DNA of 64,000 nucleotides from an uncultured Prevotellaceae bacterium (GTDB lineage Bacteria > Bacteroidota > Bacteroidia > Bacteroidales > Muribaculaceae), in assembly GCA_900319525.1 (NCBI GenBank), contig ONOU01000012.1:1-64000 (forward strand). The letters run 5' to 3'. Positions 1 to 8,075 of this stretch are shown one piece after another; positions within the stretch are counted from its first letter, which is position 1, and every line of letters begins with the position of its first letter. The position numbers and the translations under genes are program-made. The notes under the pieces were generated by a model. The model did no database searches, had not been told where the DNA came from, and saw only the letters and a list, made by a program, of their open reading frames with translations.

Positions 1-6
1 AGTTAA

Positions 7-44
7 ATGGTATGAGCCCGGTACAATACCGAGCTCAATACCAT
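7..44. repeat. Imperfect hairpin of unknown role
   Basis: The two arms pair over about 17 bp with one mismatch and one bulged A: ATGGTAT plus GAGCCCGGTA on the left, TACCGAGCTC plus ATACCAT on the right, around a CAA loop. No poly-T tract follows, so a simple terminator is unlikely. The gene it belonged to would lie outside the window. No coding sequence is visible before the pseudogene at about 789. Confidence 0.5.
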
Positions 45-71
45 AGTGAGTTATAAACGTGTTTAACGTCT

Positions 72-91
72 AACTTTTTGGGGGCACTTCA
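72..91. repeat. Half-site resembling the hairpin at 61734-61753
   Basis: The sequence AACTTTTTGGGGGCACTTCA is close to AACTTTTGGGGGTCACTTCA found at 61735-61754. At the distal site it is one arm of a 20-bp inverted repeat; here only one arm is seen. It may be a residual insertion-sequence end, but no transposase gene is present. Confidence 0.35.
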
Positions 92-113
92 TAATTCAGC
101 ATCGTGTTTTTAA

Positions 114-295
114 TGAGAGTGTATCAAAACTCACCTACGTACTTTTAACCGTGCTTACGCACGGGAAATTAAACAAATTTTTAAATTAAAATTAAATAAT
201 AATTTATTTTTATAAGAATTTTACTATTAATTTGCTTAATTTCCCGCCCGATAGGGCGGTTATAATTCCAGGCCGAACCTTTTGATACACTCTCA
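114..295. mobile_element. MITE-like element with nested inverted repeats
   Basis: The element is 182 bp. It is bounded by perfect 16-bp terminal inverted repeats, TGAGAGTGTATCAAAA at 114-129 and its complement at 280-295. A second 18-bp inverted repeat with one mismatch lies inside (CGGGAAATTAAACAAATT at 162-179, partner at 229-246) around a very AT-rich core. There is no coding capacity. No clear target-site duplication was found, so mobility is inferred only from the form. A similar architecture occurs at 59187-59380. Confidence 0.6.
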
Positions 296-329
296 GAAAT
301 CAAAAATGTCGAGTTGTGGACACTTTTGG

Positions 330-676
330 CAATTTATAACTTGCCATAACTCGATATTTTTTCGACTTATGGCAACTTTTATCAATTTATAACTTGCCAT
401 AACTCGATATTTTTTCGACTTATGGCAACTTTTGTCAATTTATAGCTTGCCACAACTCGATATTTTTCGACTTATGGCAATTTTTGTCAATTTATATTTT
501 GCCATAACTCGATACTTTTTCGACTTATGGCAACTTTTAACAATTTATATTTTGCCATAACTCGATATTTTTTCGACTTATGGCAACTTTTAACAATTTA
601 TATTTTGCCACAACTCGATATTTTTTCGACTTATGGCAACTTTTGTCAATTTATAATCTGCCATAACTCGATATTT
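330..676. repeat. Tandem array of 53-bp palindromic repeats
   Basis: Six full units and one half unit repeat with a period of 53 bp (one interval is 52), counted from CAATTTAT at 330, 383, 436, 488, 541, 594 and 647. Every full unit carries a hairpin with arms TTGCCATAACTCGA and TCGACTTATGGCAA, a 14-bp stem with one conserved mismatch, around a T-rich loop. Hairpins lie at 341-375, 394-428, 447-480, 499-533, 552-586 and 605-639. The last unit keeps only its left arm (658-676). The linker varies between TATAAC, TATAGC, TATATT and TATAAT. There are no unique spacers, so it is not a CRISPR array. Confidence 0.85.
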
Positions 677-733
677 TATTGAGACCTCGGCTCACCCGAT
701 AAAAGGTGGGGGCGGTGTGGTCGAAGGCCACAG

Positions 734-786
734 CAAGGCCAGCGGCCTTGGCGAGGTCTTTCGACCTCATGCTTGCCCCCGCTAAT
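734..786. repeat. Dispersed repeat: palindromic 17-mer plus 43-bp block
   Basis: The 17-base palindrome CAAGGCCAGCGGCCTTG at 734-750 runs into a 43-bp block (744-786) that is identical to 61803-61845. The block ends exactly where homology to the ATPase fragment begins. A sister palindrome is found at 57356-57372. Confidence 0.75.
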
Positions 787-788
787 AG

Positions 789-1304
789 AGTACTGTACGC
801 AACACGGTCTATCGATTATCGGATCCCTACACCTTGTTCTACTTCAAGTTTGTCCACAACAATAACAGTAAGGATGAACATTACTGGAGCAGCAACATGA
901 ACCCGCCGATGATCCGCTCATGGCAAGGTTTCAGTTTTGAGACGGTATGCCTGTCACATCTTGCCCAAATCAAAAAAGCGCTGGGCATCAGCGGGATGTC
1001 AACCAATGCATGTTCATGGCGCAAGCAGGGAGGCGAGAACGATGGTACACAAATAGACTTGCTGATAGACCGTAGCGATCGTGTTATCAATATCTGTGAG
1101 ATGAAATTCTCTGAGCAGCCTTACAGCATCACTAAGGCCTATGCCGACAACCTGCGCATGAAAATGGCGGTCTTCACAGCAGCCACCAACACACGCAAGT
1201 CCCTTGCCTTGACGATGGTAACGACCTATGGTGTCCTGCCTGGCATACATTCAGGCATTGTTCAAAAAGAGGTCACCATGGATGACCTCTTCTCTCAACA
1301 GTAA
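789..1304 (+). pseudogene. 3' fragment of an ATPase gene (DUF234-like C-terminal region)
   Basis: The open frame starts just after an in-frame TAG at 786-788 and reads SDPYTLFYFKFV near its beginning, which from memory resembles the middle of Bacteroidetes AAA ATPases of the DUF234 or DUF4143 kind. The C-terminal half has a nuclease-like core, GTQIDLLID followed by ICEMKF, compatible with the PD-(D/E)xK fold often found at the C-terminus of these ATPases. The Walker A and B half is missing, because sequence upstream of 787 is a dispersed repeat. A TTG at 834 could start a 156-residue product and an ATG lies at 898, but no promoter supports expression. I read it as a decayed gene cut by a rearrangement. 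The residual domain could still be translated. Confidence 0.75.
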
Positions 1305-1322
1305 TACCTTATTTAGATTCCA

Positions 1323-1889
1323 TTACTTGAGTTGGGCGCCGTCGTGGAAGGCGGTGCCGACGGTGGTACCCAGCTGGACGTACTTGTAGCGGGTGGGGTC
1401 GTAGGTGATGATGTGCATCTTCTCGATGTCGGGATTGCCGTCCTCGTCGAGATATTTTTCATCGCACAACACGTTAACGACCTCGGCGATCAGGTAGTAA
1501 CCCGTATTGCGGTCCTCATCGATTTTCTCCTTCACGCGGCACTCCATCGTCATGGGGAAGTCGGTGAATAAGGGGGCATTGACATTGGGAGCTTTCTCAA
1601 TCGTCCAGCCCGTCTTGGCCATCTTGTCGGGGTCCTTCTTGGCGCTGACGATGCCCACAAAGTCGGAGGCCACCATCGTCTCGGTCGTGGCAAATGCGAC
1701 CGTAAAGTTGTCATTGACGGCGAGATTGTCGGTCGTGGCGTGCGACGACAGCGAAATCATGATTTCCTTCATGTCCCAGGTGCCACCCCAGGCAGCGTTC
1801 ATGGCGTTGGGACGTCCCTCTTTGTCATAGGTGCCGATAATGAGCACCGGTTGTGGAAGTATCCACGGTTTAGAACCAAAACTCTTCAT
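1323..1889 (-). CDS. Flavin reductase family protein
   Basis: A 188-residue protein of the flavin reductase-like, FMN-binding split-barrel family (flavoredoxin type). Visible family features are the start PWILPQPVLIIGTYD, a core with NAMNAAWGGTWD, and the segment SSHATTDNL. Relatives bind FMN and take part in NAD(P)H-dependent flavin or ferric reduction or in electron transfer. There is no signal peptide, so it should be cytoplasmic. The substrate cannot be told from sequence. It starts at an ATG, and its 5' end lies 31 bp from the 3' end of the DUF6056 gene, so it may be transcribed from the same region. Confidence 0.85.
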   Translation of the reverse strand: MKSFGSKPWILPQPVLIIGTYDKEGRPNAMNAAWGGTWDMKEIMISLSSHATTDNLAVNDNFTVAFATTETMVASDFVGIVSAKKDPDKMAKTGWTIEKAPNVNAPLFTDFPMTMECRVKEKIDEDRNTGYYLIAEVVNVLCDEKYLDEDGNPDIEKMHIITYDPTRYKYVQLGTTVGTAFHDGAQLK

Positions 1890-1920
1890 ATACTTTTTCG
1901 ATTTATTGTTTGATAAACGG

Positions 1921-3606
1921 TTATTTCAATTTCAGGATGGCAGTCACCGGATTGGGCGTGATGTCCATCGGTATTTCAATGTGCGTGATCGTGCTATCGG
2001 GCACGGGGATGATGAAATAGCGCTGGCCCTGATACTCCAACGGGTAAAAACCCTTGGGCTCATAGTTGAGATTCAGGCCGTAGTCCTGTCGGCGCTGCAA
2101 CTCCTCACGGGTAAGTGCCTCCTCGGCCTTTTCAAAGCAATAACGGGCCGTCTGGGAGGTCGCGGGCAGGGTGTCCAGCCGCAGGGTGACAGCGATATAG
2201 TCCTTTCCGGGAATGCGCAGCACGTCGCCCGTGATATCGGGATTACCGGCAATCATGGGCCATACCTGCGCGCCATCGAGCAGACGCCCGTCACGGTTAC
2301 GGACATAGACCGAGTCGCTAACAAACTGCACATTGTCCTTGCCATAGTAAGCCCTGTAGATGAGTTCATGAGCAAAGTAATTGGTAGACATGTAATTCAT
2401 GGGCTTGACAAATCGGCTGTAGCCGTCAAACTGGCGTTCGGGCAAGATGGCCTGAGCCGGTGAGGCAATAATCTCGCGTTCCACCTGCTCATCGTAGGCT
2501 TTATACTGGCTGAGCGCCTTGATGCCACGTCCATAAGTAAACGCGCTCAATCCCAGCAGGATGATGACCGCAAACAGGCGCAAATGCCGCCACCGCGCCG
2601 TGAGCAGGGAATCGGCAGCCCCGATGACGATGATTGCAGCAACCGTCACCAGCGGCGAATAGGCCCGCTCATGATTCAGCCCCAGCGCAAACATCACCAT
2701 CGCCAGGCACAGGAGGACGTAGGTCCACACCGATTGCCTGAGCGCTTCCCGTCCGCGTCGCCTGAGCAACAGGACGGCGCCCACAGCCAGGGCCAGCAGG
2801 GGCAGGTAGAAGCGCCACATCTTCTCGATAAAGATGTGCCAACGGCTCGCGAACAGGTCATCCGGCCCAATGTTAGTCGTGATATCGGTCGCTACACGGT
2901 TCCACATGCCGGGTGACGAAGCGATGAGCATGATACCCAAGGCATAGCCCATCACCGTAACAACAAAGCGGCGGTCGAAAAAACGATGATTGAAAGCGCA
3001 AAACAGCATGAATCCGCCCAGGAAACCTAGCGAGGTCGCCTCGTTGAATCCACCAGCCACAAAACCAAACAGCAGCCAGAGCAACGCATCGCCCCACCCC
3101 AGCGGTTTGCCTTGAGCATGTTTCAAGGCCAACACAAGCGCCAGTGACAAGGTAATGGCCCACATGTAGTTGGCACTGCCGGCCATCCACAACATGGTCT
3201 CGCCAGGAACGGGATAGCATGTACCCACAATGGCCAAGAAGGACGACAAGCCCAGCAACGAGCGTCGCCCGGTGGCCAGCAGGCTCACCAGATGGGCCAT
3301 CAGGGCAAACACCAGCGCGTTGCACACGTTGAAGGCCGTCTTGCCCAACAGCCCAGCAAACAATTCAGGCACCAAATCGGCCAATCGGCCGTTGGTGCCC
3401 GAGTAATGAGTCAAATGGGATTGCAGCAGGTCGGTAAACGAACGCACAGGCGTCCACACGCCCTCGATGAGCGTGAAGGCCATGTCATCCTCCTTGAGGG
3501 TGGTGAGCGCGTTCATCACCAGCATCACGGCAAACGCCACGACGAGCAGCCCCCAGTAGGCCACGTCATGCCAGCGTCCCCTGCGTGATGCGTTCAAGGC
3601 CCACAA
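1921..3606 (-). CDS. DUF6056-like polytopic membrane protein
   Basis: A protein of about 561 residues with many hydrophobic segments through roughly residue 360, followed by a soluble C-terminal domain of about 180 residues. The N-terminal region has a TM segment followed by KEDDMAFTLIEG and then SGTNGRL, an acidic-loop arrangement seen in DUF6056 and GT-C-like membrane glycosyltransferases. It may transfer sugars from a lipid carrier at the membrane, but that is only an analogy. The chosen start is a TTG at 3606, 5 nt after the frr stop. An internal ATG at codon 28 would cut into the first TM segment. The close spacing suggests translation coupled to frr. Confidence 0.7.
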   Translation of the reverse strand: MWALNASRRGRWHDVAYWGLLVVAFAVMLVMNALTTLKEDDMAFTLIEGVWTPVRSFTDLLQSHLTHYSGTNGRLADLVPELFAGLLGKTAFNVCNALVFALMAHLVSLLATGRRSLLGLSSFLAIVGTCYPVPGETMLWMAGSANYMWAITLSLALVLALKHAQGKPLGWGDALLWLLFGFVAGGFNEATSLGFLGGFMLFCAFNHRFFDRRFVVTVMGYALGIMLIASSPGMWNRVATDITTNIGPDDLFASRWHIFIEKMWRFYLPLLALAVGAVLLLRRRGREALRQSVWTYVLLCLAMVMFALGLNHERAYSPLVTVAAIIVIGAADSLLTARWRHLRLFAVIILLGLSAFTYGRGIKALSQYKAYDEQVEREIIASPAQAILPERQFDGYSRFVKPMNYMSTNYFAHELIYRAYYGKDNVQFVSDSVYVRNRDGRLLDGAQVWPMIAGNPDITGDVLRIPGKDYIAVTLRLDTLPATSQTARYCFEKAEEALTREELQRRQDYGLNLNYEPKGFYPLEYQGQRYFIIPVPDSTITHIEIPMDITPNPVTAILKLK

Positions 3607-3611
3607 AGCAA

Positions 3612-4172
3612 TTACACGGTGAGGATCTCTTTCTCCTTAGCAGCAAAGATCTCGTCGATCTTCTTCATGAACTTGTCATGAATCTTCTGCACCTTGTCCT
3701 CGCCATCCTTGCTGACGTCCTCGCTCATGCCTTCCTTGACGGCCTTTTTCAGACCCTCGATGGCCTCACGGCGTGCATTGCGGATGCTCACGCGTGCCTT
3801 CTCGCTCTCGGCCTTGGAATCCTTGACGAGCAGTTTGCGGCGCTCCTCGGTCAAGGGCGGGATGTTCAGGCGAATCACCTCGCCATTGTTGACGGGCATG
3901 ATGCCCACATTGCTGTCGATGATGGCCTTCTCGATGGTGCCGATCATGTTGCGCTCCCAGGGCATGATAGCGATGGTGCGCTGGTCGGGGGTGCTCACGT
4001 TGGCCACGTTGTCGATGGGCACGGGGCTACCGTAATAGTTCACACGGATGCCATCCAGGATCTTCACGTTGGCCTTGCCTGCACGGATGTGTGCCAGGGT
4101 GTCATCGAGGAAATCCACGGCTTCCTGCATCTTTTTCTCGGCTGCGTCGAGATAGAATTTCACGTCGTTCAT
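3612..4172 (-). CDS. frr: Ribosome recycling factor
   Basis: A 186-residue protein of the usual RRF length. It has the conserved block RAGKANVKILDGIRVNYYGS, followed by PIDNVANVSTPD and the RLNIPPLTEERR stretch. RRF works with EF-G to split the post-termination ribosome into subunits for the next initiation. It is cytoplasmic and essential in bacteria studied. The gene has its own likely promoter at 4222-4252 and is followed closely by the DUF6056 gene. pyrH, its common neighbour in many bacteria, is not next to it here. Confidence 0.97.
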   Translation of the reverse strand: MNDVKFYLDAAEKKMQEAVDFLDDTLAHIRAGKANVKILDGIRVNYYGSPVPIDNVANVSTPDQRTIAIMPWERNMIGTIEKAIIDSNVGIMPVNNGEVIRLNIPPLTEERRKLLVKDSKAESEKARVSIRNARREAIEGLKKAVKEGMSEDVSKDGEDKVQKIHDKFMKKIDEIFAAKEKEILTV

Positions 4173-4221
4173 AGTAGTTGCGAATTTATTGTTTTGTCGT
4201 TAATTGTTATCTTAGTGGACA

Positions 4222-4252
4222 CGAAAGTACTGTATTTGCGACAACCTTGCAA
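4222..4252 (-). promoter_or_regulatory. Likely promoter of frr
   Basis: Read on the minus strand, TTG (4252-4250) is followed after 20 bases by TACTTTCG (4229-4222). This matches the Bacteroidetes consensus TTG-N~20-TAnnTTTG except for one base. It gives a leader of roughly 45 nt before the frr ATG. Confidence 0.55.
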
Positions 4253-4349
4253 GTTTTTTGCCAAAATTTGTGCAAACCGAATGCAAACAAGCTTGCTTGA
4301 TTTGCTGAGGTGCAGCCAAGTTTATCCAGAAAATCAAGATTTGGGCAAC

Positions 4350-5291
4350 TCACAACACGTCATCGCCATTGAATTGCCGCACGATGTAATCGGGCCTGTT
4401 CTTGGTCTCATTGTAGATGCGCCCGATGTACTCGCCGATGATGCCCAACGAGAGCAGCTGTATGCCTCCCAGGAACAATATCAGGATGACCAGCGTGGGA
4501 TAGCCCTGCACCGGGTCACCCCAGATGAGCGCCTTGACAAACACATAGATCATGTACAGGAAAGCGCACATCGACACCATGAAGCCCACTATCGTGGAGA
4601 TGCGCAACGGCATGCCTGAAAACGAGGTGATGCCATCGAGGGCCAACGAGATCAAGCGCCGGTAATTCCACGAGGACTCACCGGCCAAGCGGTCGCCCTG
4701 GTCAAACTCCAATTCTTTTTTCCTGAAGCCTATCCAGCTGTACATCCCCTTGGTGTAACGCTCGCTCTCGCGCATCTTCTTCAACGCGTTGATGCACTTG
4801 CGGTCCAGCAGGCGAAAGTCGCCCACGTTCTGCAACACCTCAAATCGGGATGAGCTCTGCAACAACTTGTAGAAGAGTAACGACAGGCGGCGCCGCAGCC
4901 AGCTCTCGCGGCCACGGGTGCGGCGCTTGGCATACACGTCATCAAAGCCCGCTTCCCAATGCTTGATCATCTCGGGGATGAGCGTGGGCGGGTGCTGCAG
5001 GTCGGCATCGATGATAACCATGCAATCGCCGGTCACATAGTCAAAGCCCGCCAGCATCGCCGCCTCCTTGCCGAAGTTGCGCGACAGGTCCACATAATTG
5101 ACGCGGCTGTCCTGCTGGCGCAGCTGTTTCAAGACGTCGATGGTCCCGTCGGCGCTACCGTCGTTGACAAACATGAGCTCCCACTCATAGGCGGCATGGG
5201 CATCCATGAGTTTGGCCAGCTCGGGATAGAGCATCGGCAGGGATTTCTCCTCGTTAAAACACGGTATGAGAATGGAAACCTTTTTCATCAT
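4350..5291 (-). CDS. Family 2 glycosyltransferase, DPM1/GtrB-like
   Basis: A 313-residue enzyme with a GT-A domain and two C-terminal TM segments (about residues 230-255 and 265-290). The N-terminus reads VSILIPCFNEEKSLP, followed by VNDGSADGT and the metal-binding D95-A-D97 in IIDADLQHP. This layout is that of dolichol-/undecaprenyl-phosphate sugar synthases (DPM1, GtrB, ArnC), which load a sugar on a polyprenyl phosphate at the inner face of the membrane. The sugar is unknown. It lies 25 bp downstream of the M16 peptidase gene and probably shares its transcript. Two ATGs stand in tandem at the start; either would serve. Confidence 0.9.
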   Translation of the reverse strand: MMKKVSILIPCFNEEKSLPMLYPELAKLMDAHAAYEWELMFVNDGSADGTIDVLKQLRQQDSRVNYVDLSRNFGKEAAMLAGFDYVTGDCMVIIDADLQHPPTLIPEMIKHWEAGFDDVYAKRRTRGRESWLRRRLSLLFYKLLQSSSRFEVLQNVGDFRLLDRKCINALKKMRESERYTKGMYSWIGFRKKELEFDQGDRLAGESSWNYRRLISLALDGITSFSGMPLRISTIVGFMVSMCAFLYMIYVFVKALIWGDPVQGYPTLVILILFLGGIQLLSLGIIGEYIGRIYNETKNRPDYIVRQFNGDDVL

Positions 5292-5316
5292 TTCATTCTT
5301 TTAGTTGGATTATTGG

Positions 5317-6534
5317 CTACTGGAACGTGAGTGACGATAGACGGTCACCAGCGAGATAGGCAGCGACACTGGCGATCTGCTCGGCAGTAACGGCCTGGAT
5401 GCTGGCTATCGTATCATCAATTGTCGCCACCGAGCCGTGGTAGAGCAGGCCGCGCCCCGCACGCATGGCCAGGAACTCGGTGCTGTCGGCCGCCACGACG
5501 AGCTGGCCACAATACTGCTTCTTGTAAGCCTCGAGGCGCCGCTCTGGGAGCAGCTGCTGGCTCAGGCGACTGGTGATGCGCTCAATCACGCGCAGGCTAG
5601 AGGGCACGTCATCGGGGTCACAGCCCAGATAGATTTCCATCCATCCGCAGTCGCTCAACAGCGTCAGCGTGGACTCGACCGTATAGACATATCCGCGCCG
5701 CTCCCGCAACTCGACATTGAGCAGCGAATTCATGCCCGGTCCACCCAGGATGTTGTTCAGCAGCATCAGGGCATGGCGCAGGGGATGGTTCATATCGGGG
5801 ACACGGGCACCGACGATGGTGTGGGCCTGATGGGTACCGATGCGCATGGCACGCGTGAAGGGCTCAACCTGCGGTGGCGCCACGCGCTGCCGTGAGGATG
5901 TCGCGTGGTCCATACCGCCAAAGGCCCGCTCGGCGACGCGGAACACCCGTTCGGGCCGCTCGGGTCCCACCGAGAAGAAAGCCATGTTGCCTGGCACATA
6001 CAGCGCCTTGAGGTAACGCATGCAGTCCTCGCGGGTGAGGTTCTCCAAGTCCTCTTTCTTTCCCAAAATGTTGTGGCCCAACTCACTGCCCGAGAGCAGC
6101 ATATCCTCGAAGTCGTCATAGACGGCATCGCTGGGCGTGTCACGGTAGCTGGCAGCCTCCTCGAGCACCACGTCGCGCTCGCGGTCGAGTTCCTCCTGAG
6201 GGAATACCGACCACTGCACCAGGTCGGCCAGCAGGTCGATGGCACGCGGCAGGTGCTGATGAGGGAAGACCGAGTAGATCATCGTGCCCTCTTTGGTGGT
6301 GTAGGCATTCAGCTCGCCTCCCACGCGCTCCATGCGGTTGAGGATGTGCCAGGCGCGGCGGTGTTCAGTACCTTTAAAGATGGTGTGCTCCACAAAGTGG
6401 GCCAGACCGTACTGCCCCTCACGCTCGTCACGGCTGCCGGCATTCACGGCAAGACCGCACCACGCCACCTGATTGGTTGTCGTGATATGGACCATGCGCA
6501 GGCCATTGGGGAGCGTATGATAGTGTATGTTCAT
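5317..6534 (-). CDS. M16 family zinc metallopeptidase
   Basis: A 405-residue processing-peptidase-like protein. The inverted zinc motif HxxEH is intact as H46-F-V-E49-H50 in LAHFVEHTIFKGT, and the acidic stretch ERDVVLEEAASY at about residues 119-130 supplies the distal glutamate. Length and the second half match the paired M16 domains of mitochondrial-type processing peptidase homologs. No signal peptide is apparent, so it is likely cytoplasmic, but the substrate is not known. It begins 15 bp after the stop of the XRE/S24 regulator, so the two are probably co-transcribed. Confidence 0.92.
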   Translation of the reverse strand: MNIHYHTLPNGLRMVHITTTNQVAWCGLAVNAGSRDEREGQYGLAHFVEHTIFKGTEHRRAWHILNRMERVGGELNAYTTKEGTMIYSVFPHQHLPRAIDLLADLVQWSVFPQEELDRERDVVLEEAASYRDTPSDAVYDDFEDMLLSGSELGHNILGKKEDLENLTREDCMRYLKALYVPGNMAFFSVGPERPERVFRVAERAFGGMDHATSSRQRVAPPQVEPFTRAMRIGTHQAHTIVGARVPDMNHPLRHALMLLNNILGGPGMNSLLNVELRERRGYVYTVESTLTLLSDCGWMEIYLGCDPDDVPSSLRVIERITSRLSQQLLPERRLEAYKKQYCGQLVVAADSTEFLAMRAGRGLLYHGSVATIDDTIASIQAVTAEQIASVAAYLAGDRLSSLTFQ

Positions 6535-6549
6535 CTTGATTGCTAAGTG

Positions 6550-7236
6550 TTATAACCGGGTGTTGAGGTGCAGGATGTGCTGGACGAGCAGCATCTCGTG
6601 GATGTCGCTGCGGCGAACGTCCATGTCATCATAGTTGGGATTTTCGCTACGCAGCACCACCATGTTGGGGTCGGTGTGCCGACGAAGGTATTTTACCAAC
6701 CTGAAGTCATCCAGCTGAACGACATAAATCTGTCCCCAGTAGATCTGGCCCGGGTTGCTCACCTCGCGCACAGCGACAAAGTCGCCATCATTGATGACCG
6801 GCGCCATCGAGTCGCCACTCACACGCACGATGCGGCAGTTGGAGCTCATGTTGGGCAGGTTGACCCAGCCCACGATATTCTCGCTGGCAAACAACTCGTT
6901 GCGCCCCGATGCAGATCCAGCGGTGACATCAACATCATAGACCGGCGTGCCAGCGCCGGCCGATGACAGGGCGGGCGAAGCCTCACTGCTGGCAGGAACC
7001 GAAGTCTTGCCAAAGGGCAAGTCGGTGCCGTCAAGGAGCCACTCCTTGCTCACCCCCAAGTTCACCACGATGCGGTTGAGGAAGGATTCACTCAGCGGCA
7101 TGTGGGCATTGAGATATTTTGACATGTTGGAAGTATCCACTCCCAAGCGCTGGGCAAACTGCACTTGCTTCATGCCCATTTCCCGCATCAGATATTTGAT
7201 ACGCTCGATGATCTCGGTATTCTTTTGAGCATCCAT
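6550..7236 (-). CDS. XRE/S24 LexA-like or CI-like transcriptional regulator
   Basis: A 228-residue protein. Residues about 10-66 form an XRE-type helix-turn-helix (KQVQFAQRLGVDTSNMSKYL). The second half is a peptidase S24 domain with the catalytic serine S143 in VSGDSMAP and the lysine K182 in FRLVKYLRR. Proteins of this kind repress promoters and lose activity on self-cleavage under DNA damage; a cleavage site may lie near TAGS at 106-109, though this is not certain. It is the first gene of the minus-strand run and diverges from the nucleotide/DNA-maintenance run at 7481. Its promoter contains a near-palindrome that could be its own operator. Confidence 0.88.
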   Translation of the reverse strand: MDAQKNTEIIERIKYLMREMGMKQVQFAQRLGVDTSNMSKYLNAHMPLSESFLNRIVVNLGVSKEWLLDGTDLPFGKTSVPASSEASPALSSAGAGTPVYDVDVTAGSASGRNELFASENIVGWVNLPNMSSNCRIVRVSGDSMAPVINDGDFVAVREVSNPGQIYWGQIYVVQLDDFRLVKYLRRHTDPNMVVLRSENPNYDDMDVRRSDIHEMLLVQHILHLNTRL

Positions 7237-7273
7237 AAGTGATGATTTCAGATGAATATGTGTTTTATCACGG

Positions 7274-7304
7274 CAAAATTACCACAAAAAATTGTATTAT
7301 GCAA
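7274..7304 (-). promoter_or_regulatory. Promoter of the XRE/S24 gene with candidate operator
   Basis: On the minus strand TTG (7304-7302) is followed after 20 bases by TAATTTTG (7281-7274), a textbook Bacteroidetes promoter. The near-palindrome TTGTATTATGCAA (7292-7304) overlaps the -33 box, and ACAA-N4-TTGT (7284-7295) sits in the spacer. Either could be a repressor site. Confidence 0.65.
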
Positions 7305-7413
7305 TCTTTTGGACAAAAGTCATCCTCGCCACCTGCAATCGAGGCAAAAAAAAGGATCTGGGTGTCTTGTCACAATTTTTCGTGCCATTGCCCTCAAAAA
7401 AGGGGCCTCGAAG

Positions 7414-7444
7414 TTGTAGCATCGCCAGTAATTGATTATATTTG
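7414..7444 (+). promoter_or_regulatory. Promoter of the plus-strand run from 7481
   Basis: TTG at 7414-7416 is followed after 20 bases by TATATTTG at 7437-7444. Expected transcription start is about 7450, giving a leader of about 30 nt before the ATG at 7481. It faces away from the XRE/S24 promoter across about 110 bp. Confidence 0.65.
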
Positions 7445-7480
7445 TGCCGAGATATCCACTTTTTAATAGAGATTTGAATT

Positions 7481-7669
7481 ATGGCACATATCTGTGAAAA
7501 TTGCAAGTTCAGGGCCCACTATGATGAAAAGCCCAATTCGGCGCTGGGCAAATTCTGGCGCTGGCACATCAACTTCTGCCCCGGATGGAAAAGCTATTTC
7601 ACCCGTCAGAGCGAGGAGAAGAAAGCCGAGTTAAGAAAGAAATATAATTTCAACAAGTACCAGAACTAG
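7481..7669 (+). CDS. Small conserved cysteine-containing protein
   Basis: A 62-residue basic protein with CENCKF at residues 5-10, a third cysteine in NFCPGWKSY near 33, and a lysine-rich tail. The C-x-x-C plus lone cysteine could bind a metal, but no named family is recognised. From memory, similar short proteins occur in Bacteroidales, which supports a real gene. It begins with an ATG just after a good promoter and ends 5 bp before the thioesterase start, so it appears to lead the run. Confidence 0.7.
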   Translation: MAHICENCKFRAHYDEKPNSALGKFWRWHINFCPGWKSYFTRQSEEKKAELRKKYNFNKYQN

Positions 7670-7674
7670 AGATC

Positions 7675-8046
7675 ATGCTTCAAGAAGGATTGACACACAC
7701 CAGTCAGTTGACCGTCAACGAGGCTGTAACCGCTGTGGCCATGGGGTCGGGCGACATGCCCGTGCTGGCCACCCCGTCGATGATGGCGCTCATGGAGAAT
7801 GCCGCTATGCTTGCAGTGGCCGACCACCTGCCCGAGGGCTGCACCACCGTGGGCGGGCACATCACCTCGTCCCACCTCAAGCCCAGCAAACTGGGCGACA
7901 CCGTTACTGCCACGGCAACCGTCACCCGCGTCGATGGCAAGAAAATCGAGTTCAAGGTCGAGGCCCATTGCGGCGACACGCTCCTGGGCGAGGGCACTCA
8001 CCTGCGCTTCGTCGTTGACCGCGAGAAATTCCTGTCAAGACTATAG
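7675..8046 (+). CDS. Hotdog-fold thioesterase, FlK-like
   Basis: A 123-residue hotdog protein like fluoroacetyl-CoA thioesterase FlK. The FlK catalytic triad has spacing T-8-E-26-H, and here T33 (LATPSMM), E41 (ALMENAA) and H67 (SSHLKP) keep exactly that spacing. Relatives hydrolyse acyl-CoA thioesters; fluoroacetyl-CoA is not expected to be the substrate in a gut-type anaerobe, and the real substrate is unknown. It is cytoplasmic. It lies 5 bp after the small cysteine protein and 29 bp before the DNPH1-like gene. Confidence 0.85.
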   Translation: MLQEGLTHTSQLTVNEAVTAVAMGSGDMPVLATPSMMALMENAAMLAVADHLPEGCTTVGGHITSSHLKPSKLGDTVTATATVTRVDGKKIEFKVEAHCGDTLLGEGTHLRFVVDREKFLSRL

Positions 8047-8075
8047 GGGACTCCTATAAAAACATCAGCACTGTT

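Noticed and set aside
330-676. CRISPR array
   Set aside because: The units are contiguous and nearly the same over their whole length, without unique spacers, and no cas gene is present.
706-900. Small plus-strand ORF of 64 codons
   Set aside because: It lies mostly in the dispersed repeat and overlaps the ATPase fragment in another frame; no promoter or family.
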